Shown here piece by piece: positions 11,552-22,021 of a stretch of DNA of 64,000 nt. The stretch spans positions 226,499 through 290,498 of the forward strand of contig NW_003314406.1 of assembly GCF_000143415.4 (NCBI RefSeq). Reading direction: 5' to 3'. The notes under the pieces were generated by a model, which saw only the letters and a list, made by a program, of their open reading frames with translations, did no database searches and had not been told where the DNA came from. Position numbers and translations under genes: made by a program. Every line of letters starts with the position of its first letter. Within the stretch, counting starts at the first letter, position 1. Origin of the DNA: Selaginella moellendorffii. Taxonomy: Eukaryota; Streptophyta; Lycopodiopsida; Selaginellales; Selaginellaceae.

Positions 11552-11745
11552 TGTAAGCTCCTGAGTTTGGACTTCCCGGGAGGTCACCCAGCCCAGTACT
11601 ATTCAAACCCAAGGACGCTTAACTCCAACTATCCCAAGACCCTTAACCGATTGGAAAAGGGGGTGCACTCTTGTTCATGGGCCCTTTCCCTCTATATTTG
11701 AACCCCATGGATCGTCTCTCGAATCGTTCCCTTTGGTTGCTTACA
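11552..11745 (-). mobile_element. Cassandra-like solo LTR carrying 5S-derived sequence
   Basis: This 194-bp insertion has TGTAAG…CTTACA ends and a perfect 5-bp duplication CTTGG (11547-11551 and 11746-11750). On the minus strand it contains GTTAAGCGTCCTTGGG, ATAGTACTGGGCTGGGTGAC and CTCCCGGGAAGTCC. These follow the 3' half of plant 5S rRNA, including the internal promoter boxes. Cassandra TRIMs are known to carry 5S RNA in their LTRs, so this is its solo LTR, antisense to C. Confidence 0.8.
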
Positions 11746-12079
11746 CTTGGCTCTTAGTTCTCTTTTGCTCTGTCTTGCACTGGCTTGACAAGAACCCTCA
11801 TGTATTGAGATTGGTCCCTCAATATCACTGGATGATAGCTTACCATGTCTGCCAAACACCCTCGCTATCATGCCCTTTGTGTTAGTTTCATTTCGGTCCC
11901 AAATGCTATTTATGGAAAGTGTCCAGATTTACTCATTTGGCATATTTACAAAATGTAGAGATCGGCTTGAACACAATGGTGTTCGTCCCGTGTCCAAATT
12001 CACAATTTAGGGACATTCCATATTTAGTAAGTTTCGAGCTTGTCCCAAAAATTAACTCCTGATACTAAGGGAGGCTTGG

Positions 12080-12160
12080 GGTGAAAGCCCAAAGTGTGTG
12101 TTTCTCAAGGGGGGGGGGGGGGGGGGGGGCTATAAGGGGTTCCAAATGTATAATAGGGAT
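12080..12160 (+). promoter_or_regulatory. Shared LTR core module (family-C copy)
   Basis: GGGTGAAAGCCCAAAG, then a G run, then GGTTCCAAATGTATAATAGG and GATAGTG. The same order occurs in family A (49406-49479) and family B (45051-45120, 59379-59455). The TATA-like word after the G run suggests a core promoter; this is inference. Confidence 0.5.
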
Positions 12161-12549
12161 AGTGGGTAGGTCGAGCATAGCCGACCAACCTGAGGCATAG
12201 TCTAGCTCCCGCTTGCGTGCCTGTCCTTGTTCTGCATCCAGCTTGGGTCTAAGCCCAAGTTCCATTCCATGCTAGCTGGTGGAGTACCCATGTCCTCACG
12301 TTAGGCCACCGGTATGCTGAAATAGCGCCAGACTCCGTTTGGCTCCGTTTTGCATGCTGGTCTTGGCATTGGGATGCTGGTTACTCTAGGACTGTTCCAA
12401 GTCGCTCTGGGCTCCTGTCCCTTCGCTCCTTGGGCTGTACACTCGGGAGTTGCTCTATGGTCCGGTTCTATCACTCCTTGGCTCCATGTTGGGGAGTTTG
12501 GCACCGTTCCTTCATTCAGTGGCCCAAGGCCCTAAACCTCGGGTTCCAC

Positions 12550-12943
12550 TGTTAGGCACCAGGTCAAGATAATAGGATAAGGAAAGGGCCCTGCAATCAA
12601 GTGATCACCCCTTTAGCCAGTTGGCTTAGGGTGTAAGGGATATGATCCTAACATTGGTATCGGAGCCCAGTTCGATTCTCGTGGCTGACGAGTGGGGCAA
12701 GAATATTCTAAAGGAATATTCAACATGGTGGATCTAGAGGGAGAACCAAGGTTTGGTAGACCCTAAGAGAAGGACCATGGTGACCGGATGGTGGCCTAAG
12801 TATGATCGCGGACGATCATTCCCTGACGAGGGGGAGGATTGTCAGGCACCAGGTCAGGATAATAGAATAAGGAAAGGGCCCTGCAATCAAGTGATCACCC
12901 CTTTAGCCAGTTGGCTTAAGGTGTAAGGGATAGGATCCTAACA
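12550..12943 (+). mobile_element. Complete 394-bp TRIM retrotransposon
   Basis: Two 104-bp LTRs (12550-12653 and 12840-12943; TGTTAGGCACCAGG…CCTAACA) flank an interior of about 186 bp. The 5' LTR is followed directly by a primer-binding site TTGGTATCGGAGCCC, and the 3' LTR is preceded by a polypurine tract GAGGGGGAGGAT. The whole is flanked by a perfect TTCCAC duplication (12544-12549 and 12944-12949). There is no coding capacity. The two LTRs differ at only a few bases, so it is fairly young. Confidence 0.88.
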
Positions 12944-13085
12944 TTCCACACCATGTTCCTTTGGACATGTGGCATGTGACACATGGCATCTATCATGTGG
13001 TATAAAGAGGGTTTAGGTTCCGCTTCGTGGTGTTATCCTATAGTAAATCACCATAGGATAAAGGGTCAAAACCACGTGCGCTACA

Positions 13086-16000
13086 TTTGGTATCAGAGAA
13101 TCAATCTCAACGAATATTATTCAATGAGATTGGGCAAATAGTCTCGTTGCATACGCAAAGATGAAAATGATGATCCGAGTGGGTACACGTTTGGGTGCAA
13201 AGGCTTTGCAATCGTCCCTTGGGTATGGTTTTTTTTTACCTTTTTGTACCGTGATAATGTGAGCTTGCTCTTGGGCTCATAAGAAGGATTAAGTTGTTCC
13301 GTTTACACAAGTTTGAGCTTGGGCTCGTGAGTGAGGCATATTAGCAACTCAAGGTTACACTTTGAGTTGGCAGGATTAATGTTAGTCTATCGGTGGTTCC
13401 ATGAGTTGTTCCATGTACCATGGGTGAAAGCAAACCACCTTAGATTTGCTATGAGTGGCAAATACGCTAGTCCATAGCTGTTTAGCACGACACTAGTAGA
13501 TCCTTCCTAGGCATGATTACAAGTGAATTGACCAAGACTGTAGGGATTAGTCTATTGATTCAGGTAGTCATTGCCATGCTCTCTCATAAACTTTTCTTGA
13601 ATTGGATTGAAGGCAGTGCGAAAGCAAGCTTAAGGTTTAGTCAAAGATGAGGCCGAAAAGAGAGTCATCAGGGACAAAGGATCAATTACGTAAATTATTT
13701 TCTCTTCTTGGAGAGATGATTTGCAACGACGTGTGACTCATTACTCATATACACATTATGCAATCAAGAGTCCCTATCTTGGTGTATATTAGAAATGATG
13801 GCCTTACAAATGATGAGTTGTGGGATGGATAGTGGTGAAACACTATACCATTTTTGTCTAGGCTTGCTATTGGAAGACTTGAGTTACAATGCTCAATTCT
13901 TTTCTAGGGAACCTTGCTATTGCTCCTTGAGTAGCTTAGTGTTGGATTAGTTTTGAGTTTGGTTGGAAAGAGAGTGGCATGAGCTTGTCAGTGTTGTGAA
14001 CAAAAGTTAGTGGTGTTGGGTGTTGTAAATCTCTATCAGTGGAATGTGGCATTTATGTTGCATTTTGTCGAATTGAGTTGGCACTTGATGCTCACATAAA
14101 CCTTTGAAGTAATAATATTGGCATTGCTCGTGGTGTTGCTCAATTGATGATCAAATCATTGTGATACTTATATAATATCCATGTGATAATGAGCAATGTG
14201 TTTTATGAAGTTGCTTGGTTAAACGATTATCAACCCCAAAGTGGTTGATGGTGAAACTACTCTACTTACACAAAGTAGCATTGTAGTAGTTTTGACTGAA
14301 TTCTAGATGGTAGTCTATTATGCTAAGCTTAAGTTAGTTCCTTGTTTCCTTGAGGGTTTGCCCATAAGGTGTTAGAAAAGGTTATAGCATTCACTTGCTA
14401 TGGCTTGTTAGTTGATCTATTAGCACTTGGAGTAGATTATTGGATGGAGAAGGTGTGTAGTTGAGGCATTGACATCATTAACACTTGTGTTAGTGGAAAT
14501 GGCATTGTTGATTCGAGTGATGAGGAATTTTCCTTAGACCTTGATTTTCCATGTCATTTTTCTTGTTAGTGTTTGGCTTCACATTGGATCTTGAGAATGA
14601 TTGAAGAAGAGTGTTAGTGCAATGTGGATATCCGAAGATGTGGTCTTCGTGATCAAGCCTTGGATGTTCACTTTGCATTTTGAGGATATCGGTGTTGGAT
14701 GTCGAAAGTATGGGCAAAAAGAGATGTTCGAGGCATAAACATACTATGAGTCATGAGAATTTGTGTTAAGGTGAACATATGTGAAGTTGTTAGTAAGAAG
14801 AAGTTGATTGAGTCTTGAAAGTTTGCATTCCTAGACTAAGAGTCATTCTTTCTCTAGGATGGAAAATTTTTCACAAATTTTCTTAGGCTTTCAAATGGCT
14901 GATCTTTTGATCACTTTGCCCGAAAATCATTTCATTTTCTTAAGCCAATACAAACTAGTGAAGGGGTTGGAGTTGACTTTGGTTGGCTTAGACCTTAATA
15001 AGTAGTTTGTATGATGCGACCTGAAAGGGATGCTGACTTTTGGGGCTAAGGCAATTGAGTTGGATAGAGTCTGGAGTTGGTGTAGAAAAGTGGCCGTTGT
15101 GCTTTTCTAGAAAGGTGACCCTTGTGCCTTTCTTCTGTAGCGTTATGCTTGATGGCAGGTTGCACCTTGTATTATGTTAGACTCTATGAGAGTAGTGAGC
15201 TTTCACTGATCTTGACTTAGTCTTGGTAGCCCTGCGCCTTGGCTGAGGATGGTGATGTTTAACTTAGTTGTTTAAGTTTGAGATGTTGGTACCCGTACTA
15301 TAGCTTTGTTTATAAGGAAGTTGTGTAGCGATATAAGTCCATCTCATGGTCTTCACTTTAGTTTCAATTGAGTGTTGGTCATGCATAGCTAGCCTCTTCA
15401 AGGCATGCTCAGAGCTATTGACTAGATGTGTTGGTGAGCTTATCGCGGTTGAGTTAGATTTGAGTGGTCATTTAGTTTGTGCTTGTCCATGAACCTTTAT
15501 CTCGTACTTAGGGTATCACGTTCATGTTAGACAAATACGTGACTCGATGACGTGAGTTTAGTGTTTAGGTCTTGTGAAGGCAAGTTGAAAAGTGATTGTT
15601 AGTTGTTTTACAATTAGTGATTGCTTGTAGACTTCGTCAAAGAACTGTTGACATTTGCTTCACTCGATGATGATTTAGCAGTGATAAACTTGCTTTACCA
15701 AATGATGTTGCGGAGGATCGTGTCATTAGACTTATATAGGTTTTCCATGTTGGCATGTCAATTCTACCTTTTGTCAATATCATTTGGTTACATTTAGTCT
15801 GTGGTGTTAGATTTCATTGAGTCTTGGATGTGGTGAATCACTCTTTAATGATGTGTTATCTGTACCTGAGTAATGTTGAAGAATTGCTCTTGGATATTGA
15901 GTAATGTATTTTCGACCTTGGTTAGCTTAGTTGCTAGAGAGTTTTGAGTGGTGATTCACTCTTGCTTTCTTCTAGCTTTGTTATAGTGTTGATGGCATTA

Positions 16001-17136
16001 AAGTGATGCCTTGTCATTGATATTATTGATGTTGAGATTCAGGTGAAATGAGATGTCTATCCTTAGAATTGATATTGAGTTTCATTACTCTCGATAGAGA
16101 TAGTGTTAATGATTTGGCCATGACTTTGTGTTATTAGCATTCGCGCATTTGCTAGTTAGCAACTATGTTGACGTTCAAATGAACTGAGTGGCAAGTTTGA
16201 GTTAGTTGTGTTCTAGACGAGATTATTTAGTAGAGGTTGAGCTTTGGCTTTTCCTTGAAAAGTGATTCAGTCATGGACTATGCTAACTCTACAAGCGGAA
16301 GAGTTAGTGATCGATATTGGAAAGTTTGAATCCTTATTGGGTTTGAATTGGAATATATCGATCATTGATAATTCTTCTTATGCTTGTTATGAAGTGAGTT
16401 ATGTCTTGCTATAGATAGATTCATGGAGGATCGTTTGGTGATCACTTGTCGAGCATAGCTTTATTATGCTTAGCTTTTGGATTTATACAGATATGCTCTT
16501 CATTAGCTTTGCATTATGAAGTTTAGCTTATGAATGTGTTGAGGAGGATATTGTGGGTTGTACCATGATTTCTTCTTTAGCATTAACATTAGTTCATGCA
16601 AGACTTGTGATCATTGTTAGGCACGACTTGGCTATAGACTTCTTCAAGCTTTTGGTACTTTGAGTTTTTCGTGCTCATTGTTCCATTTGTTAGAAGCTGT
16701 TGGGGAACGCATTTTGGCTCATTAGCTTCGATATTGAAGTTAGTATTTGCATCTGGCAATCATTGGCAATGATTAACTATCATTTAGGATAGTTGATTAT
16801 TCTTGTCAAAAAAAGTTTTGCTTGATTATTGTTGCTATAGAATGATTTGTCATTCTTCGGGATGGTAGATTCTTTCTTCAACGATGATTATGCATCACTG
16901 CATTGATGGGATAATTGATGATCTTTCATGATAGTTAGTTGTTCTCTTTGATGGCTTATGGCTTTTTGCAATACCACATGTTCTTTGTGGTTTTTTCTGG
17001 ATTGGTCTCTTGGGTTTAAGACATCAATAGGATGTTGCTGACACTTGCTTAGGCAACTTGAGTTCCTTGGTGTTGTTGGCTGGGATCTATTCAAATTGGC
17101 TAATGCGATGGTTGGTATGAATATTATATTTATTGG
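13086..17136 (+). mobile_element. Family-C interior, 5' part, non-coding
   Basis: It begins with the primer-binding site TTTGGTATCAGAGA at 13086. The rest is T/G-rich on the plus strand with many ATG/TTG words, and no frame shows gag, protease, RT, RNase H or integrase motifs; the longest open frames are below 80 residues. I see no gene in these 4 kb. TCTT at 17137-17140 is the left target duplication of the TIR element. Confidence 0.7.
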
Positions 17137-17524
17137 TCTTAAGCTCTATTTCGTTAAAGTGGGAATTGTCATTATCCCACTTGTAAAATAAGGTTTCCAA
17201 ACCTTTATATAGTATATAAATATAACAAAATTCAACTGCATTGAGGCACATGCCATTTTATTTTAAACAAGGAAATATCTACTCAATCACTTCTCCTCCC
17301 CCTGCCACTGCTTCACCTCTCTCTTCTCCTTGTCATCGTCGTCCAATTTCTTTCCATCCTTTTAATATTGGCTCAGTTGCTCCGAGTCTAAGTGGAGCCC
17401 AAGTCCCCATTCAATCTTTACTTTCCCCTTATTAATAAAATAACTTCGTAGACTTCAATAACATGCTGTAACACTTCTAGTATAATGCAAATCCTCTCAA
17501 AGAATTGTCTTTTAATATTAATAC

Positions 17525-17550
17525 AATGGCATGGAACCCCATGCCATAAT
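17525..17550. repeat. Short palindrome of the TIR-element family
   Basis: AATGGCATGG…CCCATGCCAT is the leftmost clear member of the ATGGCRTG…CAYGCCAT palindrome family that recurs through the element. It lies just 3' of the phosphatase-domain gene. Confidence 0.65.
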
Positions 17551-17581
17551 AAGTTACATTTTTAAATAAATACATGCCATC

Positions 17582-18466
17582 TCAGACTGTTATTTTTTGC
17601 CTCCAACGCCTATACAATAATCTTGGAATTTCATCACTCTCCACACTATCAGGATTTAAACCCAATAGTAATGCCATCTCTTCTCTAATACGTCCATGCT
17701 CATGTTCAGTGGTCGAAGAACCCATCCGGTTGAGCAGATTATGGAGATGCAGATAGTGCTTAGCTAGACAATATACATGCCATAAATGATGACTGGTGTC
17801 TGTCCGATCAAAGGGCTTCTGATATACCGTTCCATCTGCCATTTGGTTGATTTCTACAGCCACCTCCTAGACTGGCCGGTTCTCTATCACCATCGCTCCA
17901 AGCCGTTTTGCAAGGTCCCCCAGAACATACGGTTTCTTCTCCCTAGTTTCCATACTGCAAGAGATGGGGTGCACTACATATGTGTGCGTGTTTGCTGCAG
18001 TTTTAATCGGCGAGTCATCGATGATGAGGATTTCACTTGACCTAGTAGTCCGGTTCATCACTACAACCTCTGGCTTGACGAAGATGGGCTTGCTACCCCT
18101 CACATGGACCATAGTCAAGCAATCCTCCTGCGTTAGGAGAAAGTCAAATGGTAATATTACTCGTGTCTGATCGTGCATCATCTGTAGTAACGTTAATGCA
18201 TTGTGGCGCATCATGGATGTCCAAACTCCCAATTGCAAATTGAACCCGGCCCTCTGTTTTAAGTGTCGCATGGTCATTATTAGATCCCGCAGTTTCTCCC
18301 GTGTGATTAATGTGAATCTGTCTCTTTTGACCAACTTGCGACCGCAGGCTTTGGAGGGTGCAGTGACATTCGAGGACGAGCCACGCTCATGGGAGAAAAG
18401 GACACCGTTCAGATCAAAAACGATACAGTACCTTCGCCATGACTCTAAAATGAAATGCGTCAGCAT
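17582..18466 (-). CDS. HAD/FCP1-like phosphatase domain (3' exons of cargo gene)
   Basis: Read from 18466 downward, a HAD-fold domain is visible. Motif I is VFDLNGVLFSHE, so the nucleophile Asp is present but the usual second Asp of DxDx(T/V) is Asn. Then come LQLGVWTSMMRHNA (motif II region) and SEILIIDDSPIKTA (motif III/IV). This resembles the NIF/FCP1 family of protein phosphatases; plant proteins with DLNG at motif I are known. The frame meets one stop at 17864-17866, a TAG that a single C-to-T change from CAG would create. It then continues in frame to 17582 as a His/Leu-rich tail (HHLWHVYCLAKHYLHLHNLL). I take it as the C-terminal domain of the gene extending up to 22044. Substrate unknown; activity doubtful because of motif I and the stop. 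Confidence 0.6.
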
Positions 18467-19360
18467 AAAAAATGGTACAAGTCAATTTTACCATCTACAA
18501 TATTAGCGAATGGTGCTCCCGATGGTCGTTGAGAGGGTTTTGGTCGAGGAAATGTGAAGGGCGGAAATACTCTCCTCTGCAATGTGGGGTCAATCGCATC
18601 CGATGGCGTGTGGGCACATGCCATTTCAGCTGTAGACTCTGGTACAACTGGCTCAACAGTGGCATGGGGTGGTTCCGATGGCGTGTGATCACACGCCATT
18701 TTAGCTGGTGCCTCCGTTGGCAAAGTGGACATGACCGAACAGGCAGCAGGGGCGGTGTAGGGAGGTTCCAACGGCGCGTAGTCAAACGATTGGGCACACA
18801 TTGAGTCCGTTGGAAATGAGGATACGACCGGATCGGCGGCTGGGTCCAATGCGGGTCATGCGGGTCCAATGGCGCCTGGTCACCGTCAGTTGGATACGTG
18901 GACAAGATTGACTCAGTGGTATGGGCAGCATCAAGTGGAGCGTGGTCAGCTTGCTTGGCGTTGATATGGATAGTAGCCTCCACCAGCTCTGATGACTCTT
19001 GCAGGCAAGTAGAGTCCACTGGCGGATCCATATGCATGTCCAAATATCTCCCTTCGATTGAGATGGTATCCTCCCTACTGGCTACTAAAAACAAACTCAT
19101 TAGCACATTGAATTGACTATACTGTATTTACCATCAACTGCTATTGAGGAACTAGGACCGATATCACTTGGGCGCACTGCTGATTCTGAAGGATTGGACA
19201 TACGTTTCGACCCTTGCTTGGCACTATCCTTCCTCGACACTAAAGGCTAGAGTTTGTATCTTAATTCAACTGAATAATCTCTACTTACCATTTGCTCTAC
19301 GACCTACATGGACAATGTTAGAAATGGTAAAAGGTTAGGAATGGATGTACTATTATTTAC
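18467..19360 (-). CDS. Middle exons of cargo gene (Pro/Thr repeats)
   Basis: The exon at about 18495-19106 encodes imperfect repeats rich in Pro, Thr, Ala and Glu (units such as STLPTEAPAKMACDHTPSEP and PVVPESTAEMACAHTPSDA). Two of the repeat units include the palindrome family within codons, giving MACDHTP and MACAHTP (18602-18626, 18677-18702). Short introns with GT…AG ends can be drawn at about 19091-19136, 19247-19288 and 19304-19360, the last two bounding a micro-exon. No known domain is recognised. Confidence 0.45.
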
Positions 19361-19912
19361 CTGATGGTTTGTCTTGTATGACCTTCCTCCGCTGCTCTTT
19401 GGCCACCTCAGGCTGGCCATCGTCGTCATTATCGTCGTCGTCATTATTGTGATCGTCACCATTGTGAGGACCATCCAAGTCCTCTTCGTCCTCCTCTTCT
19501 TCGTCCTCCTTTTTTTTGTCCTCCTCTTCGTCCTTCTGCTCTTCCTGCTCATTATCTTTCTCTGGCTCCTCATCCCCCTCTTGCATTTCTTCCATAGGCT
19601 GCTCAGGCTGGATGGCTTGTTCTTCCAGGACCATCTTGGGAAAATCATCTGGCCGAGTCTCCATCTCAAAATACAAGACATCCATAGCCTGTTTTAGTGC
19701 GTGACCTAGGACCGTATCCTCACCCGACTGTCTTAACATGGTTTCTGCACGTTCTTGCACCCTTTGAAGACGACGAGATGAGAAAAACGTGGCCCTGACT
19801 TGGAAAGCATCCCTCATTCATTGTACCTCTCCATTGAGATTGGGGAAGGGGAGTCCGCCATAGGAATCTGAGTCAGGAGGTGGTGACTGGCTGCTTTCAC
19901 TCAGCCCTTGAT
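19361..19912 (-). CDS. Cargo gene exon with acidic tract
   Basis: From the 3' splice site at 19912 the frame reads DQGLSESSQSPPPDSDSYGG. After one TGA (CGA-type change) it continues MRDAFQVRATFFSSRRLQRV and then a long acidic run (EEQKDEEEDKKKEDEEEEDE followed by DGDDHNN-like Asp/Asn repeats). Such Lys-Glu and Asp-rich tracts suggest a nuclear protein, but this is compositional only. The exon joins smoothly in phase 1 to the exon upstream across a 47-nt intron. Confidence 0.5.
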
Positions 19913-19959
19913 CTGCAATGAATGGCATGAGCACACATGCCATAACCGCGAGGCATTAC
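19913..19959 (-). other. 47-nt intron containing the palindrome
   Basis: On the minus strand it runs from GTAATGCC to TTGCAG, with GTTATGGCATGTGTGCTCAT and GCCATT in between. It is phase 1: removing it joins K-M-I to D-Q-G-L without a stop. It shares length and most positions with the intron at 20068-20114. Confidence 0.65.
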
Positions 19960-20067
19960 CTATCATCTTTTCGTTGCCCTTCTTCCTTTTCGAATCAAAC
20001 GCCTCTGATCCCGACGACTGTCCAGCGTGCTTTCGCTTTTTATGACCACTGTCAGTTTGAGCTTGAT
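19960..20067 (-). CDS. Basic exon of cargo gene (HKKRK unit 2)
   Basis: A 108-nt phase-1 exon encodes QAQTDSGHKKRKHAGQSSG followed by SEAFDSKRKK, a nuclear-localisation-like basic segment. It resembles the neighbouring 90-nt exon (20115-20204) around HKKRK, which suggests tandem exon duplication together with the flanking introns. Confidence 0.5.
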
Positions 20068-20114
20068 CTGCAAGAAATGGCATGAGGACCCACGCAATAA
20101 CCATGACGCTTTAC
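20068..20114 (-). other. 47-nt intron, paralogue of 19913-19959
   Basis: It runs GTAAAGCG to TTGCAG with GGTTATTGCGTGGGTCCTCA and TGCCATTT inside. Phase 1 and identical in length to the downstream intron; roughly three quarters of positions agree. Both downstream exons begin ATCAAG. Confidence 0.65.
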
Positions 20115-20204
20115 TTCCTGTCCTTGGAGGCTCTGTCGTGCCTTCCGCATCCTCAGGTGCCTGCTCCTCAATTCCCTTTTGCTTTCGTTTCTTATGCGCC
20201 CGTT
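20115..20204 (-). CDS. Basic exon of cargo gene (HKKRK unit 1)
   Basis: A 90-nt exon encodes RAHKKRKQKGIEEQAPEDA and GTTEPPRTG, phase 1 at both ends. See the paralogous exon at 19960-20067. Confidence 0.5.
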
Positions 20205-20254
20205 CTACAGAAATAGCATGAGGACATACGTGATAAGCACACAAATGCTTTTAC
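20205..20254 (-). other. 50-nt intron with degenerate palindrome
   Basis: It runs GTAAAAGC to CTGTAG, containing TTATCACGTATGTCCTCATG and CTATTT at the position where the two 47-nt introns have theirs. Phase 1; it joins GQRRK to ERAHKKRK. Confidence 0.6.
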
Positions 20255-20792
20255 CCTTCCTCCTCTGCCCTGGTCGGTTGTCCATCTCTTTGTCTACAGC
20301 GTCTGAAAGCTGTTTTGCAGGTAGCCTAATTCGAGGTTCACGATGTCTCCTTGGCACTTGAACTGTATATTATTGCATCAACACATGCAACATCCCATAA
20401 TATTTTGCTCACCCTCTCCACGGCCACTTGCTCGAAGATCCAATCCTTCAATAGCGCACGAGCTTTCAGAGTCGTGCACAAGTCCTCGTATGTCACAATA
20501 TGGCCGGGAGTCATTTTGGTCTTGTTGAAGACTACCTCACCACGTAGAAGAGCATTGGCCACTGTCAGAAGGTCGTCGTCGTCTAGAGACCACGAGAAAC
20601 GCAAGGCGTTGAGCTTCAAATCATTGGGCTTCCGCCCGTCCTCCACACCCATTGAGTTTAGCAACTCCCCGTCATGGTACCTCCTCAGCACATCTACCCA
20701 TTTGTCAAAAACAACTTTTGTCGCGAGTAGAATGTTATGGATGCTGAGTATGTCATTGACCCCCAGTGTTTTCGAGAGAAGACTCGAGAATT
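20255..20792 (-). CDS. Cargo gene exon, no known domain
   Basis: It encodes EFSSLLSKTLGVNDILSIHN, VVFDKWVDVLRRYHDGELLN and RFSWSLDDDDLLTVANALLR among others. A further intron (about 20365-20415, GTGAGC…TACAG) probably separates this from PRRHREPRIRLPAKQLSDAV, which leads to the intron at 20205. I do not recognise the family. The FDxWV word recurs in the preceding exon (FDEWVEKLKQK), hinting at an internal duplication. Confidence 0.45.
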
Positions 20793-20847
20793 CTTGCAAT
20801 GGAAATGGCGTGAGGCCACATGCTATGCCACATGCAACGAGGCTTAC
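20793..20847 (-). other. 55-nt probable intron with palindrome
   Basis: It runs GTAAGCCTCG to ATTGCAAG on the minus strand, with GCATGTGGCCTCACGCCATT inside. The upstream frame hits TAG right at the donor, so the exact junction or frame is unresolved. Its likeness to the introns at 19913 and 20068 is the main evidence. Confidence 0.5.
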
Positions 20848-22021
20848 CTACCACGCGCTAGTTGCTAGTGCACGTCCTTGTCCTGGTTTTTGTGGCTTCT
20901 TCAGTTGAACCCAGAGCTTTCGTGTTCGTGCCAATGTCTCGTGCAGACCCGATTTGTAGCACGTTTCTTGCTTGACATTCTGCGCGTGGGAGATGTATAT
21001 GATAGATCGGAGGGGCGAGTTGCCTTTTATCAGGCGGACAACTCTTGTCTTAAAGACTTTCTTCACCTCCTCGCCCACCATAATATCCACAACTATCTCT
21101 TGCATCGCCAAGCTAGAATGCTGCCCGGAGACGGCATAGAACTGGATGTTCTGATCGTCCAACACCTTCCTATTGATCAAGTCTGGAAACCTCGTCTCGC
21201 CCTTCATTGTTCGGTAGTAGGGGATCACGTCTGCGATGTCGGGTGTTACTGGACTTGCCAGCATCTTCTGCTTCAGTTTCTCCACCCACTCATCAAATAC
21301 TAGCTTGTGGTTGTATTTGCTTTGGATGTCCATGTGGCTCACGTTGATTGTATATACTTTGTTGGAATAGTAACAAGTACTATTATCTGCGACGATTTTT
21401 GCTGCCTCTTCTTGCTCTTTCTGCTCTTTGCGGCTCTTCTTTTTGGTGGGTGTAGTGTTCGAACCCGAGGCAATGGCATCACCGAGTAGCTTCTTTTTTG
21501 GAGCAGGAGAGTCGGACGTCGGCTTGAGCTTGACCACCCTTTTCTGATTCGGGGTAGTTTCCAGATCGACCCCCTTCCCCTTCGCTTCGCGAACTAGAGT
21601 CACTCTCAACGGCTCAATGTTGGAATATAGTTTTTGAACATCGCCATAGATGAGGTCTGTGGATTCCATGTGATCTTCATAGACCCGCAGCGTCTTTGAA
21701 ATTGTGGGCCTCCTGGACAACCTCTCCCTAGCTCCCTCTAGGAATTCCTCATAGCCGCTACCCCCCTCCGGGAAGCCGCTAGGATGTGCAAGGTGGATCT
21801 TGAAGGCGGACGCTGTCTCTACCACAAGTGCCAGTCCATATTCTTGCATGGAACTGCATGGAGTGTCTGTCACTTGGATGAGGATCCCCATGCATTCTTT
21901 TCTCCCACCATCTGTGTTGTACAGCCTCAGATCCTCGCCTTCCATCCCAAAAGTCCAACTGGTGAGCTCCTCCCCCTTCTCTGCATCCACATTGACAGTG
22001 GCTGGAAGAAGAACGCAATTC
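20848..22021 (-). CDS. Large 5' exon of cargo gene with possible ParB-like segment
   Basis: An open frame of almost 400 codons preceded by a 3' splice site (TTCTGAACAG) at about 22022; the open frame itself starts at 22044 but the true start codon lies upstream and was not found. It contains FPEGGSGYEEFLEGARERLS, a basic linker (KKKLLGDAIASG, TKKKSRKEQKEQEE), then FDEWVEKLKQK and DVIPYYRTMKGETRFPDLIN followed by QFYAVSGQHSSLAMQEIV. The GQHSSLA word recalls the GxHR box of ParB/sulfiredoxin-fold proteins, but the Arg is absent and the match is weak. A nuclear DNA-associated role is plausible, not shown. Confidence 0.5.

Larger units (their letters stand above)
11333..13085 (+). mobile_element. 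Family-C 5' LTR with two nested TRIMs
   Basis: It runs from TGTCGCGAATGTGAC to CACGTGCGCTACA. Relative to other C LTRs it contains two insertions: a Cassandra-like solo LTR at 11552-11745 and a complete TRIM at 12550-12943. A run of 21 G at 12109-12129 sits in the shared LTR core. Confidence 0.85.
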
